This document shows, piece by piece, positions 43,711 through 56,189 of a DNA stretch of 64,000 bases. Position 1 is the stretch's first letter. Each line of letters opens with the position of its first letter. The position numbers were made by a program, and so were the translations under genes. The notes under the pieces were generated by a model. That model made no database searches. It saw only the letters and a list, made by a program, of their open reading frames with translations, and was not told the DNA's origin. The stretch spans positions 56,831,914 to 56,895,913 of the forward strand of contig NC_045443.1 in assembly GCF_002776525.5 (NCBI RefSeq), read 5' to 3'. The DNA comes from Piliocolobus tephrosceles. Its lineage: Eukaryota; Chordata; Mammalia; Primates; Cercopithecidae.

Positions 43711-46700
43711 TGCAATAAAATAAACTATGATAAAAATCCTAAAATAACAATGAAAGTTTACCTTAAGTTTTATTTAAGATGTAAATTTGTTTCGAGGTCT
43801 GGAAAGGTCTCATACCCTGTGAGATGTGACTGAGACAGTAGATTCAATGTTGCCTTAAACTTCATTTATTTATATCTGGTTAATGACTAATGCCTTTGTA
43901 GTGTTTTTAAAACCAGGAGAAATAATGACTTCTTATTTTACAAATGGCAGTAAAAAGTCAAAGCATATTAAGATACCTATTCTAGTATAATTGGCAATAG
44001 CAATCGATGGAAACTACACACCCAATCATATTATGTTTTATAACATATTCTCAGGCATTCCTATGTGGAGGAGAAGTGGTTGGGTAGTTGGATGGGTGGA
44101 AGATGCTTGTGCTATGTGGATGTTGGGAAGGGGATGGGATATTGACCAGTTTTGAGTAGGAGCATGTTGTTGTCTGCATTTGTGTTAGATGTACAATTTA
44201 GGCAAAGATTTGGGGTTTTGAGTAGAGAGATTGAAGGCTGGGATAACACTTGGAAGGCTACTAAATTTGTTAGTGCCTGTGGGAATTAGGGAAGGAAGAT
44301 AGATTTAACTTCTTCTCCAAGTAGAATTTACAAGGATTGGCAACTTTGGTTTCATTTTAGAGAAGAGGAGACATTTTTGCTGACTCTGAGACTTTGAGCT
44401 GAGTGGCAGAATGTTAGTGCATTTAATAGAAAGCTGTGGGATCACAGTGCAAGCAGAGAGTGATGGTGGGGAGCTAAGTGGAACCCAAGGTCCTGAGCTA
44501 GAAGGATATTTTTAAAGCACTCTCTCTCTGAACTTGTTTCCTCTATTGGCTAAATACAGTAGTATCTTCTATTGAATGGATAATAGCTAAGAAAGTAAGG
44601 GTCTTAAATGTACCATGTACTCAAATCACCTTTCCAATAATTCTTTTCCATTAGTGAGCTCCTGTTGTCAGCAAGAAGGGGGAATCCATTAAGGTGGCAG
44701 AATACATGCATATTTAGGACCACCCTCCCTCAGTTAGATTTTTCTAGGATGTATTAAAACTTTAAAGGAATTATTCTATGAAAGCAAATTTGACTGATGG
44801 CATCTTTCTTTTATGCTTATCAAGGTTAAAAATGATTTCTTTTTACATTATAACTCTGAGAGATAATTAATGTGGATTGTTTTCTTCTGCTGTAAGCTAA
44901 CTTTTAGCTCCATTGTAATTCTAGAATTTAGAAAATAGAATCACTGTTAGTACTACTCAGTGAAAGTTAGAATTATGATACTGTTTCCAGGAAAATAATA
45001 GAAAAAAATATTGTATCCAGATGAGAAAAGAAATGTGTTATATTATTTCCATTATGTTTGTGAGACCTTTGGTTTTTGTGTTTTCTGATTAATTTACTGC
45101 TGTTTTCCATTCACAATATATATGTGAGCTTTCTGTTCTTCAGAATTTCTTGCACTTTTTATTCAGATGAAAAACTTGGATTTTGCACATTAATTCAGTT
45201 TTACTCCTTAGTTACAATGCGAAAAACATCATAATCTCACAAGGGAAATGTGTAAAATGCTTCGTGAAACTTGGGAATAATATTATAAATAAATCTGGTG
45301 CCAAGAACTTATTGTCATGTTTTAAACACAGAATTAATAACCTGTTCCAAGGGCACACAGGCTATTTATCAAGGTTTTCTCCTAAGACTATCTGCGTTTC
45401 CTCTCTCTCCTGTCCTCATATTATTGAAGAATTTTGGAAACCGGAAATTAAAAAAAAAATCTCGCATGATCCTATTTTTGGAGTTACTTTTGAGCATTTA
45501 TAACCTTGGCAAAAGTTAGTCACCTTCAGCCATTCTCTCCCCAGGGCTCCTGGTGAACAGGTCTGTTTTGCATTTGGCTTTTCTTTTCTCAAAGGTGTAT
45601 GTAGAAACCACACTGTCTGTGTTTATCTCACATCTCACAGAATTTAGTTGCCCAACTTTAGTAACATGATTTCTCTGTGCTTTAAGTTATGTTCTGATAA
45701 AAAAAAAAAGGTGAGTCAAATTGTTGAAGGTGTTACTGTGATTACAAAGGTGACTAAAGTTAATGTTAAAGTCAATTCGTTCTATTTGCTATTTGTTTTA
45801 CACCAGCAAACATTAACCCATAATTTGCTGCTTTAGGTGAATTTTAATTTTTGATATATTTGCTTAAAATGTTTATTTAACATGTTAAAGTAATATGGTA
45901 GAAGAAATATCTTATGTGAAGAAAGATGAATTCTACATTTAGAAAGAAAATATGTAATTTATAATTTGAACTCTTTAAACTTTTCGAACATGCACACTAG
46001 ACTTAACAGACCCTGGTTTTTATCAGTGGATAGTACTTTTTGAGGATTTTATATTGTAATGACAGTAAGCAAAATAATACAAAATAAGTACAAAATATGT
46101 TTTTCAAACTCCTGTCAATTTCGTTCTTTATAAATCTTATCAAACTATTTTCTTGATAACATAATGTTTACATATCAAATGTATATCTTTGTATTTCTCT
46201 TCTTATTTAACTTTAGAATATTTTGTAATAATACTAACTAGAACAATTAACTATACATATGGGAGCCTTTTAAAATTATCATTCTTGATGTAATAAATAA
46301 CATATTAACTGAATAATGTTGATAATTTCTGTACATAAAATTGAGTCTTGTCATATTATCAATATAAAAAAGTAGTTGATAAAGCAAACAATATTATTGA
46401 AATTTTATTCTTTTACCCTTTTTAAAAAAGAAGCTACTTTGAGGTATATGTACAGGGTACAAAATGAAGTTATTCATTGGTTAATCACTTATATTACATT
46501 TTAGTAATTTTACTCCAAATAAATGTATTGAACACTCACTAGCCACTAAGCACCTTGTTTCATTGGGACAAAGAAGCATTTAAAGAGTTCTCAGGAAATA
46601 TATAGACTGCTTTTGATTGTCAGATGTACTATATAATTGTGAAATCCATAGTACAATTTGTTCACTGTGTTAAAATCTCAGTTTATGTCTAATTTTGTAC

Positions 46701-47014
46701 TAGGTAAAATTTCTTTATGCTTTTATTTCATTTTAGTTTTTAAGCTTAAGTTTTCAGTAGAAATGATAGAAACATACCACATATTTTGTAGAAGCATTTA
46801 GTTTATTTGGTTAAATAAATTAGATAAAATTTCTAGAAGTTATTTATGTTATTACCTGGTTATTATTATTTAATAATTATACACATTTAGAAATGCAGCC
46901 TTCCCAAATCTTTGGGAAGCATATTTTACAAGTGGCAACTGCTTAGTGCTTAGATCTAAATAATTGCATCTTTCACAAAGGAAATCAGATATTTCTCATC
47001 CACTGATAGAGGGA
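43711..47014. other. Unassigned AT-rich DNA
   Basis: About 3.3 kb with nothing firmly recognised. Contains the 9-bp hairpin at 46900-46919 and a scrap of old LINE-like repeat near 46510-46610. The two plus-strand frames at 45183-45519 (106 and 73 codons) overlap in different registers, carry no domain and are probably chance. Confidence 0.5.
46900..46919. repeat. 9-bp hairpin, 2-nt loop
   Basis: CTTCCCAAA at 46900-46908 pairs exactly with TTTGGGAAG at 46911-46919. Confidence 0.85.
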
Positions 47015-47270
47015 GTCTGGCATGCTGTTTGATAGAGAGGAACATGGGCCTCAAATCTAGACAATCTAGAGTCGGAATCCAGGACCCAATATTTCACAGC
47101 TATATGAAATAAGTAATCAAAACTCTGAGCTTCAGTGTCCCCATAGGAAAATATTTATCATAATGTCTATCATGTATCATTTAGAGAATGGGGTAATAGG
47201 TATAAATTATTTGGCAAAATGGTTACCTAGAATATGAGAAGCATTTAATAAATCACAGCACTGCATTTTT
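47015..47270 (+). repeat. MIR SINE, plus strand
   Basis: 'ctagagtcggaatccaggac' (box B region of MIR), 'ttcagtgtccccataggaaa', 'gagaatggggtaataggtat' and 'tatgagaagcatttaataaa' keep MIR order with strong decay. Confidence 0.65.
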
Positions 47271-50199
47271 CCAAAGGTTCTTGTAATTTCTTAAAACACA
47301 GAGATGGTACTAATGATCTATCACCAGATTTACCCTCACATGGGGCTGGGGACTCTTTGGGACAGAGAACATGCATTTACAGAATGGCTGACCATGTAGG
47401 GAGTGTTATGTGTGATCAGGAAACAGATTAAACTGACTGGCCCACAAGAGTTGCAACACTTTGACCCTGGCCTCTTTATTATTGTTCGTAACTTACAAAG
47501 TTACCTAGTCGCAGACTCAGTGAAGAGTCACTCAACTATTAATTTATATAGTACAGCATTTTTGCAATATGCTTTATGCATATTAAATCACATGATGGAA
47601 AATGTGCTTGAAAATGCGGCTACATCAACACAACACATGAGAAGGTTAAATTTAGCAGTTCACATTGCCAGACTTGGCCACCTTCTTTGACCCATGATAT
47701 AATTTAAGCCAAGCTTACTTTAGACTCTGAAAAATGTCAACTAATTGTGCATGTCAAAGCAGGTTCTTGAAAAAGAGAAAGAACTAACTTTCCCCTATTT
47801 GAGAGAAGAGAGAGGGAAGGGCAAAGCAGAGTCTCTGGAGATATGTGTGTAAGTTTGCTTGTGGCTAAAAGTTAATGATCAGTTGCCTCTGTTCTTAGCC
47901 CTGAGCCGGGAGAAAAGTGTCAAACGTGGGTTCTCTCTCTATTCAGGTAACTTTAAAAATGATACAAATTGTATTCATGTTAATTGTAGTTTAGATTATA
48001 GAGGTGATTTTTTTTTTCCTTTAGTGTCATGTGATTTCATGCTCTAAGTATATTGGAATAACAATGAGAAACTTTATATATGCTGGCTAATGTAAAAATA
48101 TTTTATTTTTGAAGTATTCCAAGTTAAGGCTAAGCAGAGATTCTGTATTGTATTAGGTGGGAGGATACTTTTTACATGTTTTTATGAAACTATCAATTGT
48201 GGTTCTTAATCCTACTGGCTGAAAGATGTATTAATCATAATTATTTAAAATAATGTACATTATATAGTGTGCCAGGTCTTGGCTAGTAAGGAAAATTAAA
48301 AATTTTTTTTAACATTGACGTTCTGAAAATAAGACTAAAACTTTAATCACTAAAATTATTTGTATTTCATATTATAATGCCAAAAGTAACCTATTTTTCC
48401 TATTCTAAATCATTACATTTTATAACTATGTGTGTGTACTTTGTTGAAAAAAATAGTAAAGATAAATTGATTTTTATTATAGGACTTAGGTAATTTCATT
48501 CCAAAACATTTGGGATAGTATTACTACTTCTGATTTAGATACACACCAAAGCCATGCTGACAGGTTCATAATTTCATATATTCTCAGATGTTGATGAGCA
48601 ATGATTTTATTTTTTTATTCCTCCATTCAGGAGGTTTAAAGGTATGGACAGCAGGCCAGACCAGCACCTGGCCTGTATCGGTGAGACAGACTTTCTTATC
48701 TCCCATCTTGTGTGGAGTACTTAGAGCCCCCTCTACCATGCAGAGCATGAACTTCTGCTTCGTTGACTACTTGCAGTCCCATATTCCAGCAGGCTCTATG
48801 TTGTGTTTTCCAATGTTGTGTTGGAAAACCATGCTGTGTTTTCCCTCTGTTTCTGAGCAATGGAGATGCTGCTTCTTGTTGATATTATTATTATTATCAC
48901 CATTTAGGTTAGATATTTAATTTGTTTCTTGCTTTTCAGATTTTTTTATCATCATGTGCTTGCAGCAGAGAGGTTACATTCATATGTGAATTTACAGCAA
49001 CATGTTGATTCTTTGGATGACTTTGAACTAAAAGTGGATAGCAAATTATCAAATATAAAGTGCATTGCAGTTCTGTATTGCCTATTGCAATTAGATATGC
49101 ATTGAATTCTAATTGTGTGAGTTGCAAACATGACATTCTTATATAATAATCAAGGAGCTTATTTGTGTTCTTTCCTGGATGGAAGGCTGTGCCATCTCTC
49201 TATCAAGATAGTTCTGTAAGTGTACTTTATAGTAGTCCAAGGACTTTAATTCAAATGCAGTTTTGGATCTAGTCAGCTGCTTGACCCGAGCTTTAACAAA
49301 GCCATAGAATTCTGCACTCTAAAGCATAAAAGAGGTGACTTTGACTCAGGATATTTTGTAGGCTAAAGTCTCATTTCCATCACTTCTGTGATAAAATAAC
49401 TTACAAGGTTCTTATGAAATTTATAATTTTGGACAGTATATTAAACATGTCAGAATGATTTTGCCACATAACATTTCCATGTATAATGAAGCTAACCTCT
49501 TGAACAAAACTTTGAGCATTTTATATCTGAGTGTAGAAGAACATTTGCTGAAATTGATGAATTGGTTTTGGCATAATAAATATTGAGCTGTTGTTTCTGA
49601 CAATAATTGGCAAACAGATTCAGTTATTTCTTGAAGTTGATTCTAAAATATACTAGTAAGAATATGTCATAACAAAGAATAAGTGCTGAAATTGAGACTC
49701 CCATGATGTTGAACAAAATTAAGCCCTAGCTCGGTAAGGTAGGACACTGTGTTACTTATAGATTAGACAAGTTGTCAGAGAATATGTTTTTTTTTGTTTT
49801 TGGGTTTTTTTTTGTCCACAAGTAATCTCTAGTAATTTTTGGTAGCAATAAAATATTTACCTGAGCATTTAATTAGTACACTTTCTTCTCTTTTGTGCAG
49901 CCTAACATCATAGAAGGAGTGAAAAACTGTCTCATATAACCCAAAGGACATTAACAAAGATGAATAAAATATTGCAATATTCATTTCTTACCCATAACAC
50001 TGAACTTAATATTGAAACAGGTTTCTAAAGATGACACTGCATGTTTAATTCTGTGTATCAGTTCTTCAAATGTCTTAAGTTTCTATTGATCTTTGCTGTG
50101 CTACTTGTTGGAACATCATTGGTTATCTAACTGTAAGAGGGCATTTGTTTATCTGTTAGTTCTCCAAGGATATCCTCATCTCTCTTGAGAAGAATTTTT
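47271..50199. other. Unassigned AT-rich DNA
   Basis: About 2.9 kb with no repeat or exon recognised. Frames at 47403-47690 (95 codons) and 48588-48920 (110 codons) were examined for domains and splice context; neither shows any. A small 9-bp hairpin lies at 48805-48829. Confidence 0.5.
48805..48829. repeat. 9-bp hairpin, 7-nt loop
   Basis: GTTTTCCAA at 48805-48813 and its complement TTGGAAAAC at 48821-48829. Adjacent 'tgctgtgttttcc' partly repeats the left arm. Confidence 0.85.
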
Positions 50200-50735
50200 G
50201 CAAATATTCTTTTGGATTTTTTTACTCTTTCCTTGTCACTTGATGAAATCATGCTCATCATTCAAGGTTCAACCAACCAAAATATTTTTATGATCTCAGT
50301 CTGGTTTAGTTATGCTGCCTTATACAATAGTTATTACCTTAGAGCAGTTTTTCCCAACTAGATTTTGATGAGAAAATTATTTCCTAATGACCTAAGCCTT
50401 ACACCTGATTTATCCATTTTATGTGTTAACTTTTCTCTTTTCAATTATGTTGCATAATATTTATGTAATATCAGAAGAACTAAGAAAATAGCCACTAAGA
50501 CAATTTTCCATTTTTAGGGATCTGAAAAGCTGCCATAGAGTGTTATGTTCTAGAAAAGCTGCCATAGAGTATTATATTCTTTTTTCCTTGTTATTATTTC
50601 TAAAAGGATTATATACTCCATGAAGGCATAGACTATATCTTGTTTCCTCTTTATACCCGTAGTGCTAGCACACTGGACTTCTGCCACATAGGAGTCGTTT
50701 GATAAATATTTGTGAATTAAATGATAGAAAGAGGC
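50200..50735 (+). mobile_element. L2 LINE 3' portion, plus strand
   Basis: 'gctcatcattcaaggttcaa' (L2 'cattcaaggctcagctcaa'), 'atactccatgaaggcataga' then 'ctatatcttgtttcct', 'acccgtagtgctagcacact' and 'ggagtcgtttgataaatatt' then 'tgtgaa' follow the L2 3' end. Interrupted by a short tandem duplication at 50524-50580. Confidence 0.72.
50524..50580. repeat. 29-bp-period tandem duplication
   Basis: gaaaagctgccatagagtgt at 50524-50543 recurs at 50553-50572 as gaaaagctgccatagagtat; the units then continue tatgttct / tatattct. Confidence 0.93.
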
Positions 50736-51562
50736 TTTCTTCTTCTCACAAAACTTTGTTGATAGAACTGTTTAAGGCGACAGGTAATCCATATCACTGG
50801 GTCCAAAGAGCTTAGATTACACATGAACTAGTGTTGATATTTGAAAGGGCCAGTCAGGTGGGGAAAGCAGAGGAAATCTGAACTGTGCTGATATTTTTTG
50901 TCAGCCCACCAATGTTATATGTATAGGTAGTAGGCCTGTTTAGGTTAAGTCAAAATTCTCTACAGTGTTATCACCTCTCTAAAGTAAGACGTGCTGGGAA
51001 GAAGGTGCAGAAAAGAGGAGCAGCTTGGCAGAAATAAGGCAGGAGATCTATGTTCCAATAAAAAGGGCTAAAATTTAGGCAACGATTTCAGTCCTTTGGG
51101 AACTGGAGTGAAAATCAACAGCCAAGATAGAAGTCATGCTACAGAGATAGGAGTACATTTGGGAATGCTGTTACCCATGTGATATTCTGATATCCCAGAT
51201 CACAATGGATACAATGGGACAGAAGATAGATCAAATTCAAACATGCTAGAGGGTTTAGGACTCCTAAAATGCCAAGACTCAGTTACAGTTGTCTCATAAA
51301 GTGGTAGGTCTGATCCTCAGCTCTCAGATCATCTTACCCATCACCAAGTGAGTCTGGGTCAACAAGGGCAATGATGGAACAAGGCCGTATGCCAGTCATT
51401 ATTCAGCAGACTAGTTTGTTTCTTCATAGCATGGTGATGACAAGGGTCCCAAGACATCCTTAAGATCTAGCAAGAGAGGACAGGCTCAAATGCACAAACG
51501 GTTTCAAATATCTACTTATTTCATATTTTCATATTTCTTATTGTCTTATTCACTGGTCATAG
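50736..51562. other. Unassigned DNA
   Basis: Nothing recognised. Confidence 0.5.
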
Positions 51563-51880
51563 TGTTATGGGCTGAGTCTTTGTATACTCCCAGAATACCC
51601 AGTGTAATTGAATTTGGAGATGGTGCCTTTGGGAGGTAATTAAGTCGTGATGTAGCATCTTGGTCTGATGAAATCAGTGTCCTTATGAGGCAACAGAGAA
51701 CTTGATCTCTCTCACTGTTTTCTTGGACAGAGCACACAGCAAAAGAGCCCTCAACCTCACCTGATCATGTGGCACTCAGATATCAGACTTGCAGCCTCCG
51801 GAAGTGTAATAAAACAAATTTCCATTGTTGAAGCCACCACTGTATTTTGTTACGGCAGCCAGGGCAGACTGGCATACACA
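51563..51880 (+). mobile_element. MLT1A-type MaLR LTR, plus strand
   Basis: 'tgttatgggctgagtctttg', 'tgaatttggagatggtgcct', 'gggaggtaattaagtcgtga', 'ttgcagcctccggaagtgta' then 'ataaaacaaatttcca' (polyadenylation region), and end 'ttgttacggcagccagggca' then 'gactggcataca'. Same family group as the LTR at 10209-10582, opposite strand, slightly shortened. Confidence 0.87.
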
Positions 51881-53121
51881 GCAGATCACATGTTTAAGCC
51901 TCAAAGTAAAGGTAAAAGGAAAATAAAAGAGGAAGATACAGAGAGGGGAAGCATTTGTGGCCTGTTTTGTAATCAACCATAATTTTGCCACAGTCTGAAA
52001 ACAAATATAATGCATGATGTAATAAAATCTGTGTAGGGATTACACATTAATGAACTATGCTTCTTTTTATATAAAAAAATTTAAATAAACACTTTTAGAA
52101 AAAAAATGACCTGGGTCAGATGTTCTGATGTTATTTAGCACTTCCACGTTCCACATCATGCACTTACATGTTAAGTATACTTCCGGACTATTATGTGTTT
52201 ACTAGTTTTGTAGCTATTGTCAATTCCCCAGTTATATATAAACCAAATGACTAAATATTTCTTTAAATCTTTCTTCACATAATCTGTTCAAAAATTAAAT
52301 TTTTTATTATTTCATTGCCAATTGACCTTCAGGCAAACTGTCAAGAAATTTATGAGGGTAACAGCTTGAATATGTGTACCCAAGTGTCTCTTGGGTAAAA
52401 TATGACTTATGGCTTTCTTGCTCCTGAAATGATTAAGTCTCAAAACCTGAAGTTGACAGCAGAGTCATTGTACAGATTGATGTTCTCAATGACTAACATT
52501 TGACAGAATTTGCTTCTGATTTATCATGCTTCTAGGTAAAAACAATTTACTTCATTTTTTAGTATTTTTACTATGTTCTTTCAGTAATTTATATATAAAT
52601 TTTTATATTGATATATTTGCATTTTGAGTAAACTAATATTTTAAATTGAACTTTTATTTTTTAAAGTACAATTTTTATTTTTTTAAGTATGCTGGCATGA
52701 TTTCTGCTCTTTTCTTTTTTGATGTTAAGTAGTTCCTGATTTTTTTTTAAATTGTAGCTAACAGCAAACTATTACTCATATAAAATCTATTTAGTAATAA
52801 TTGGATTTTTTTTTTTTACCATTTTTTTCATTCAAGCATGTCAAATGGATGTGAAGAACAATTATAAACAATTAGGTACAACCCCCACCAACAAAGTTTA
52901 TAATTTCTGGAAAAGAGAACTAATAAATCACTTTTCTCTTACTCCTCAATTACTCTAAATTATTATAATTTTTTTTTTTAATAATTAAAGTATGCCACAT
53001 TAAAGAAGGAAACAAAATGCAAAAAATGGAGGGAGTGTAGATAATACATAATTCCTTCCTAGAGTATTTTTATCTACTAATAGGTAAAGGGACATTTTTA
53101 TTTTATGTTTCCTATATAATT
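51881..53121. other. Unassigned, very AT-rich DNA
   Basis: No repeat family recognised; several T-runs. Frames crossing 51767-52015 derive partly from the MLT1 LTR. Confidence 0.5.
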
Positions 53122-53210
53122 TATACTTTCTACCTTATGCAAACATTACTTAAAATCTTTCGCTAAATGCAAAAGAATTTAAGTAATATTTGCATAAAGT
53201 AGAAAGCATA
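53122..53210 (-). repeat. 38-bp inverted repeat (hairpin), possible MITE
   Basis: The left arm 53122-53159 ('tatactttctaccttatgca' then 'aacattacttaaaatctt') is the reverse complement of 53173-53210 at 34 of 38 positions, around a 13-nt loop. Three of the four differences become G-U pairs if the minus strand is transcribed, giving 37 of 38 paired positions. The layout is that of a small palindromic Tc1/mariner-type MITE (as MADE1 is), but I do not recognise the family. No other copy was noticed in the window. Confidence 0.85.
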
Positions 53211-53824
53211 TTAACATAATTAATATCCAGAGGACTACCATTCAACTGAAGAATTTACTAGAATGTCACTTGAAATGAATTTATTCCTCTCCTGTTTCAT
53301 GTGCATTCTGTTTCATACAGAGACAGCTTATTTTAAACTTTATTATGTTTTAGCCCATTGCTTGTGTATGTGTGTGTGTGTCTGTGTGTGTGTTTTAATG
53401 TGATGCTTAGTGTTTTTTCTTATAATAGAAAGATTTAATGAATAGTTGTGAATTTTTGATACTTTGAATTTATAATGGAATCTAGGATGAGATCTTGGGA
53501 GTGCAGTCTTTTTGTGAACTGCATTTTCCTTTCTAGTAAAAAGACAAAATCAGGGTTTGTGTGTGAAGAGGTTGGTCCAATGCATCATTATTGGGTAGGC
53601 CAGAGGCATATTGGAAGGGGTAACACTTAAGCTGGAAAAATTTGAAAATCGGACATTAAAATATTAAAGAGACTTTTTTAAGGAGCTCTGAAACCTTGCA
53701 TTCAAATGTTTATTAAAAAGCTACTGGTATTTATAGCTTATTCCAAATTTATAGTTTATTCCAAACTAAACATGTTATCTTCTTTTACCTAAAACTTATC
53801 TCAATAAATAAATGGTTTCAGCAA
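53211..53824. other. Unassigned DNA with small repeats
   Basis: Contains a (TG)n tract at 53362-53393 and an 18-bp tandem pair (tttatagcttattccaaa / tttatagtttattccaaa) at 53730-53765. Nothing else recognised. Confidence 0.6.
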
Positions 53825-54175
53825 GCCTTTCAGGTCAAATATCTGTCTCATTCTCAATCCCTCTCTTTTCTTCCACTAGTTTTAGCATCCATCTTCCAAG
53901 TACAGTAAGGTTCTAGTTCCTTAATTGCTCTCAAATCTTCTCTCTTGTCTTTCCACAAGGCTACTGTTTTGTCATGGCTTTTCTAGATTACTTGCAGTAG
54001 AATCTAATAGTTTGTGGCTATAACCTCTGTCTTCAACTGTTTTCTTTACCCTATCTCTTAAATGCAAACTAGCCAAATCATTCCCTTACTCAAAAACCAG
54101 TAAGTAATTTTGAAAGTTTTAAGAAAAATGTGCTTTGTGCTTTTCTACCCTCACTTGTTTCCAACTACATAGGTC
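53825..54175 (+). mobile_element. L2 LINE, first part of a split copy
   Basis: 'tctcattctcaatccctctc', 'acaaggctactgttttgtca', 'caaatcattcccttactcaa' then 'aaaccagtaagtaat', and 'ctaccctcacttgtttccaa' keep L2 order. The copy continues after the LTR at about 55745. Confidence 0.6.
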
Positions 54176-54179
54176 ATGG

Positions 54180-55735
54180 TGCCATGGTGTCCCTTACTTC
54201 CAGGACATACAAATATTATAGGATCCTTGGGTGTCACTTTACCAGCCAGAAACCTCTGTGGCTGGTGGTGCCTTTGCCCAAGTTTTTACTGGAGCCTGGT
54301 GGGCTCATTCCATCCACTTGGCCTGGCAGGCTGCTCTTGGCTTGCTCTGCTGGCCGGAATCTCACACCTGCCAAGGGTGAGCCAGGTGTGGAGCAACGAG
54401 GGGCATATGAGTGAGCAAGCATGGGGCTTAGCCACTGCACACAGCCAGTCATGCTGGCTGAGGTCACAGCCCTGGCTCAGGGAACTCCTAGGTCTGGGCT
54501 CCCTGAAGGGCCGTAGCTCCTCCCTCCCTCTCTCTTCTGTCCTTGTTGCCTGCAACATGGCGGGGAAGGGGTGTGTTTTAGCCCTGTTTGTGTTACAGCT
54601 CTTTTAGCCCCACCATTCAGCAGGTCTGAGTTTTTGTCCTGTGTCCAGGAAGAATGAGGTATGTGGACAAATGGAGGGTGAGCAAGGTGAAGAGGAGTTT
54701 TATTGAGTAATAGAACAGCTCAGAGGAAACCTGCAGTAGGTAGCTCCTCTCTGCAGCCAGAGTATCCTGATGAGTGTTCAGCTCTTAGCAGAGAGGATAC
54801 CCTGAAGTGGGTAACTGCTCTCTGCAGCTAGTAGTTCCGATGTCTGCTCAGCTCTCTTCAGAGAGGAGACTCTTCTACACAGGCAGGTTGTCCCATCATC
54901 TCTTTGAGTCTAGCTGAGTCCAGGGTTTTTATGGGCTTTGGATGGGAGGAAGTGCCTCCTGATTGGTTCATGGGCAGCCACAGGCGGGCACGGAAAAAGC
55001 ACCATAATTTCCCATTCTGTTCCTTGGGTCTGACAGCCTGGCACCCAAGCTTTAGGCCTTCCCCAGCTTGAAGGTGGGGTTTCACCTGGAACCCATCCCT
55101 TTCTATCCAGGAGTCTGTCTGTCTCCTGAAGCTGTTCATGATGCCCAGGCTGCTTGTGCCAATGGGTGGCTGCAAGCCAGTGCTGAGCTGCCCTCAGCCC
55201 CCACTTTGCCTCCCTCCTGTGCTTGTTGATACCCAAAGTCCAGGGGGGCTGAGGTGGCAGGGGGCTGGCATGTCAGTGCTGCCCTGAGCGAAGACACACC
55301 CAGCTGGGTTCCAACAGTGTACAGGCTTGGCCTCAACTTTGCTCCAAGATCAGAATAGGCACCAGGAATGGAGGGAAGCCAAGCTGTGGGAGCAGACATT
55401 TCCGAGCCTGCAGGCACAGAGGGGCCTTTCTAGGTCCCCAAGAGTGCACAGATGCCAGTGTCCGCAGTGTGACTTGGGTGGCTGCAGCTGCATCTAGGAA
55501 GGTGAGGCTCCTGCCTGCCTCCAGCTCCCAAGAGCACAGGGATGCCTGGGTCCCCAGCCATGGCTCGGTGGCCACAGCTGCTCCCAGGGGGTGCAAGACT
55601 TCTGCCTTGTCAAGTCGGGAGTGGGGCTTCCACCTATTCCCGGCTATTTGGAGCCCCAGATGTACCCCTCCTACTGCAGCTGGCATCATGCCAGTGGCCA
55701 CTATAGAAGGGCCATCACTGCCATCATCAACTGAT
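54180..55735 (-). mobile_element. GC-rich ERV LTR (ERV1-like), minus strand, inserted in L2
   Basis: On the minus strand a CCAAT box (TGAACCAATC, 54961-54970), a TATA-like CCATAAAAA (54926-54934) and AATAAA (54699-54704) occur in LTR order, which gives U3 on the right. The U3 contains a 90-bp two-unit repeat (about 55433-55607), and the TATA-to-polyA part contains a 71-bp two-unit repeat (about 54731-54870). The right end is probably near 'gccatcatca' (minus-strand TGATGATGGC). The left end is less certain, and 54180-54600 could be U5 or leader. I recall similar human LTRs but cannot name the family. All frames here (up to 143 codons) lie within the LTR and are not genes. Confidence 0.72.
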
Positions 55736-55739
55736 TTTT

Positions 55740-56130
55740 TTTTGTTACCTATTTCACCCTACTCCCAATTTCACCCTACCTGAACTCATCCCAGGAGTTA
55801 ATCCCATTCTTCAAGACAGTTCAAACAGTTCAGTGCAACCTTAACTCTTCTTGTTATAATTTCTTGACTATCATTATCTAGGTTAGGTTATTCTCTTCTT
55901 TGCCCCTTAGAAATCTGAACTTACCTGTCTCATGAAGTTTATCATATGATGTAATTATCTACTTTATAATTACCTCCTACCTTTTGTCCTTTTATAGATC
56001 AGAAACTATATCTTACATCTTAGGCATCTTTGTATTTCCAATGTGTGGCACAGTCTTTGGCATAAAATGAAATACCAAATAAATATTTGGTGAGTGAATG
56101 AATAGATGAATGAATGAATGAATGCTGGAG
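55740..56130 (+). mobile_element. L2 LINE 3' end, second part of a split copy
   Basis: 'acctgaactcatcccaggag', 'gtttatcatatgatgtaatt', 'atagatcagaaactatatct', 'atgtgtggcacagtctttgg' and 'ataaatatttggtgagtgaa' reach the L2 3' terminus, where a (TGAA)n tract (56089-56127) follows as is usual for L2. Confidence 0.8.
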
Positions 56131-56189
56131 ACACCAAGACATTAAATACAGTGTTCTACCTTGATTTCATCATAAGGGCAGAATTAGAA

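Noticed and set aside
54130..55783. Cluster of frames of 77-143 codons on both strands
   Set aside because: All lie in the GC-rich LTR, where stop codons are rare. They overlap in many registers and show no domain.
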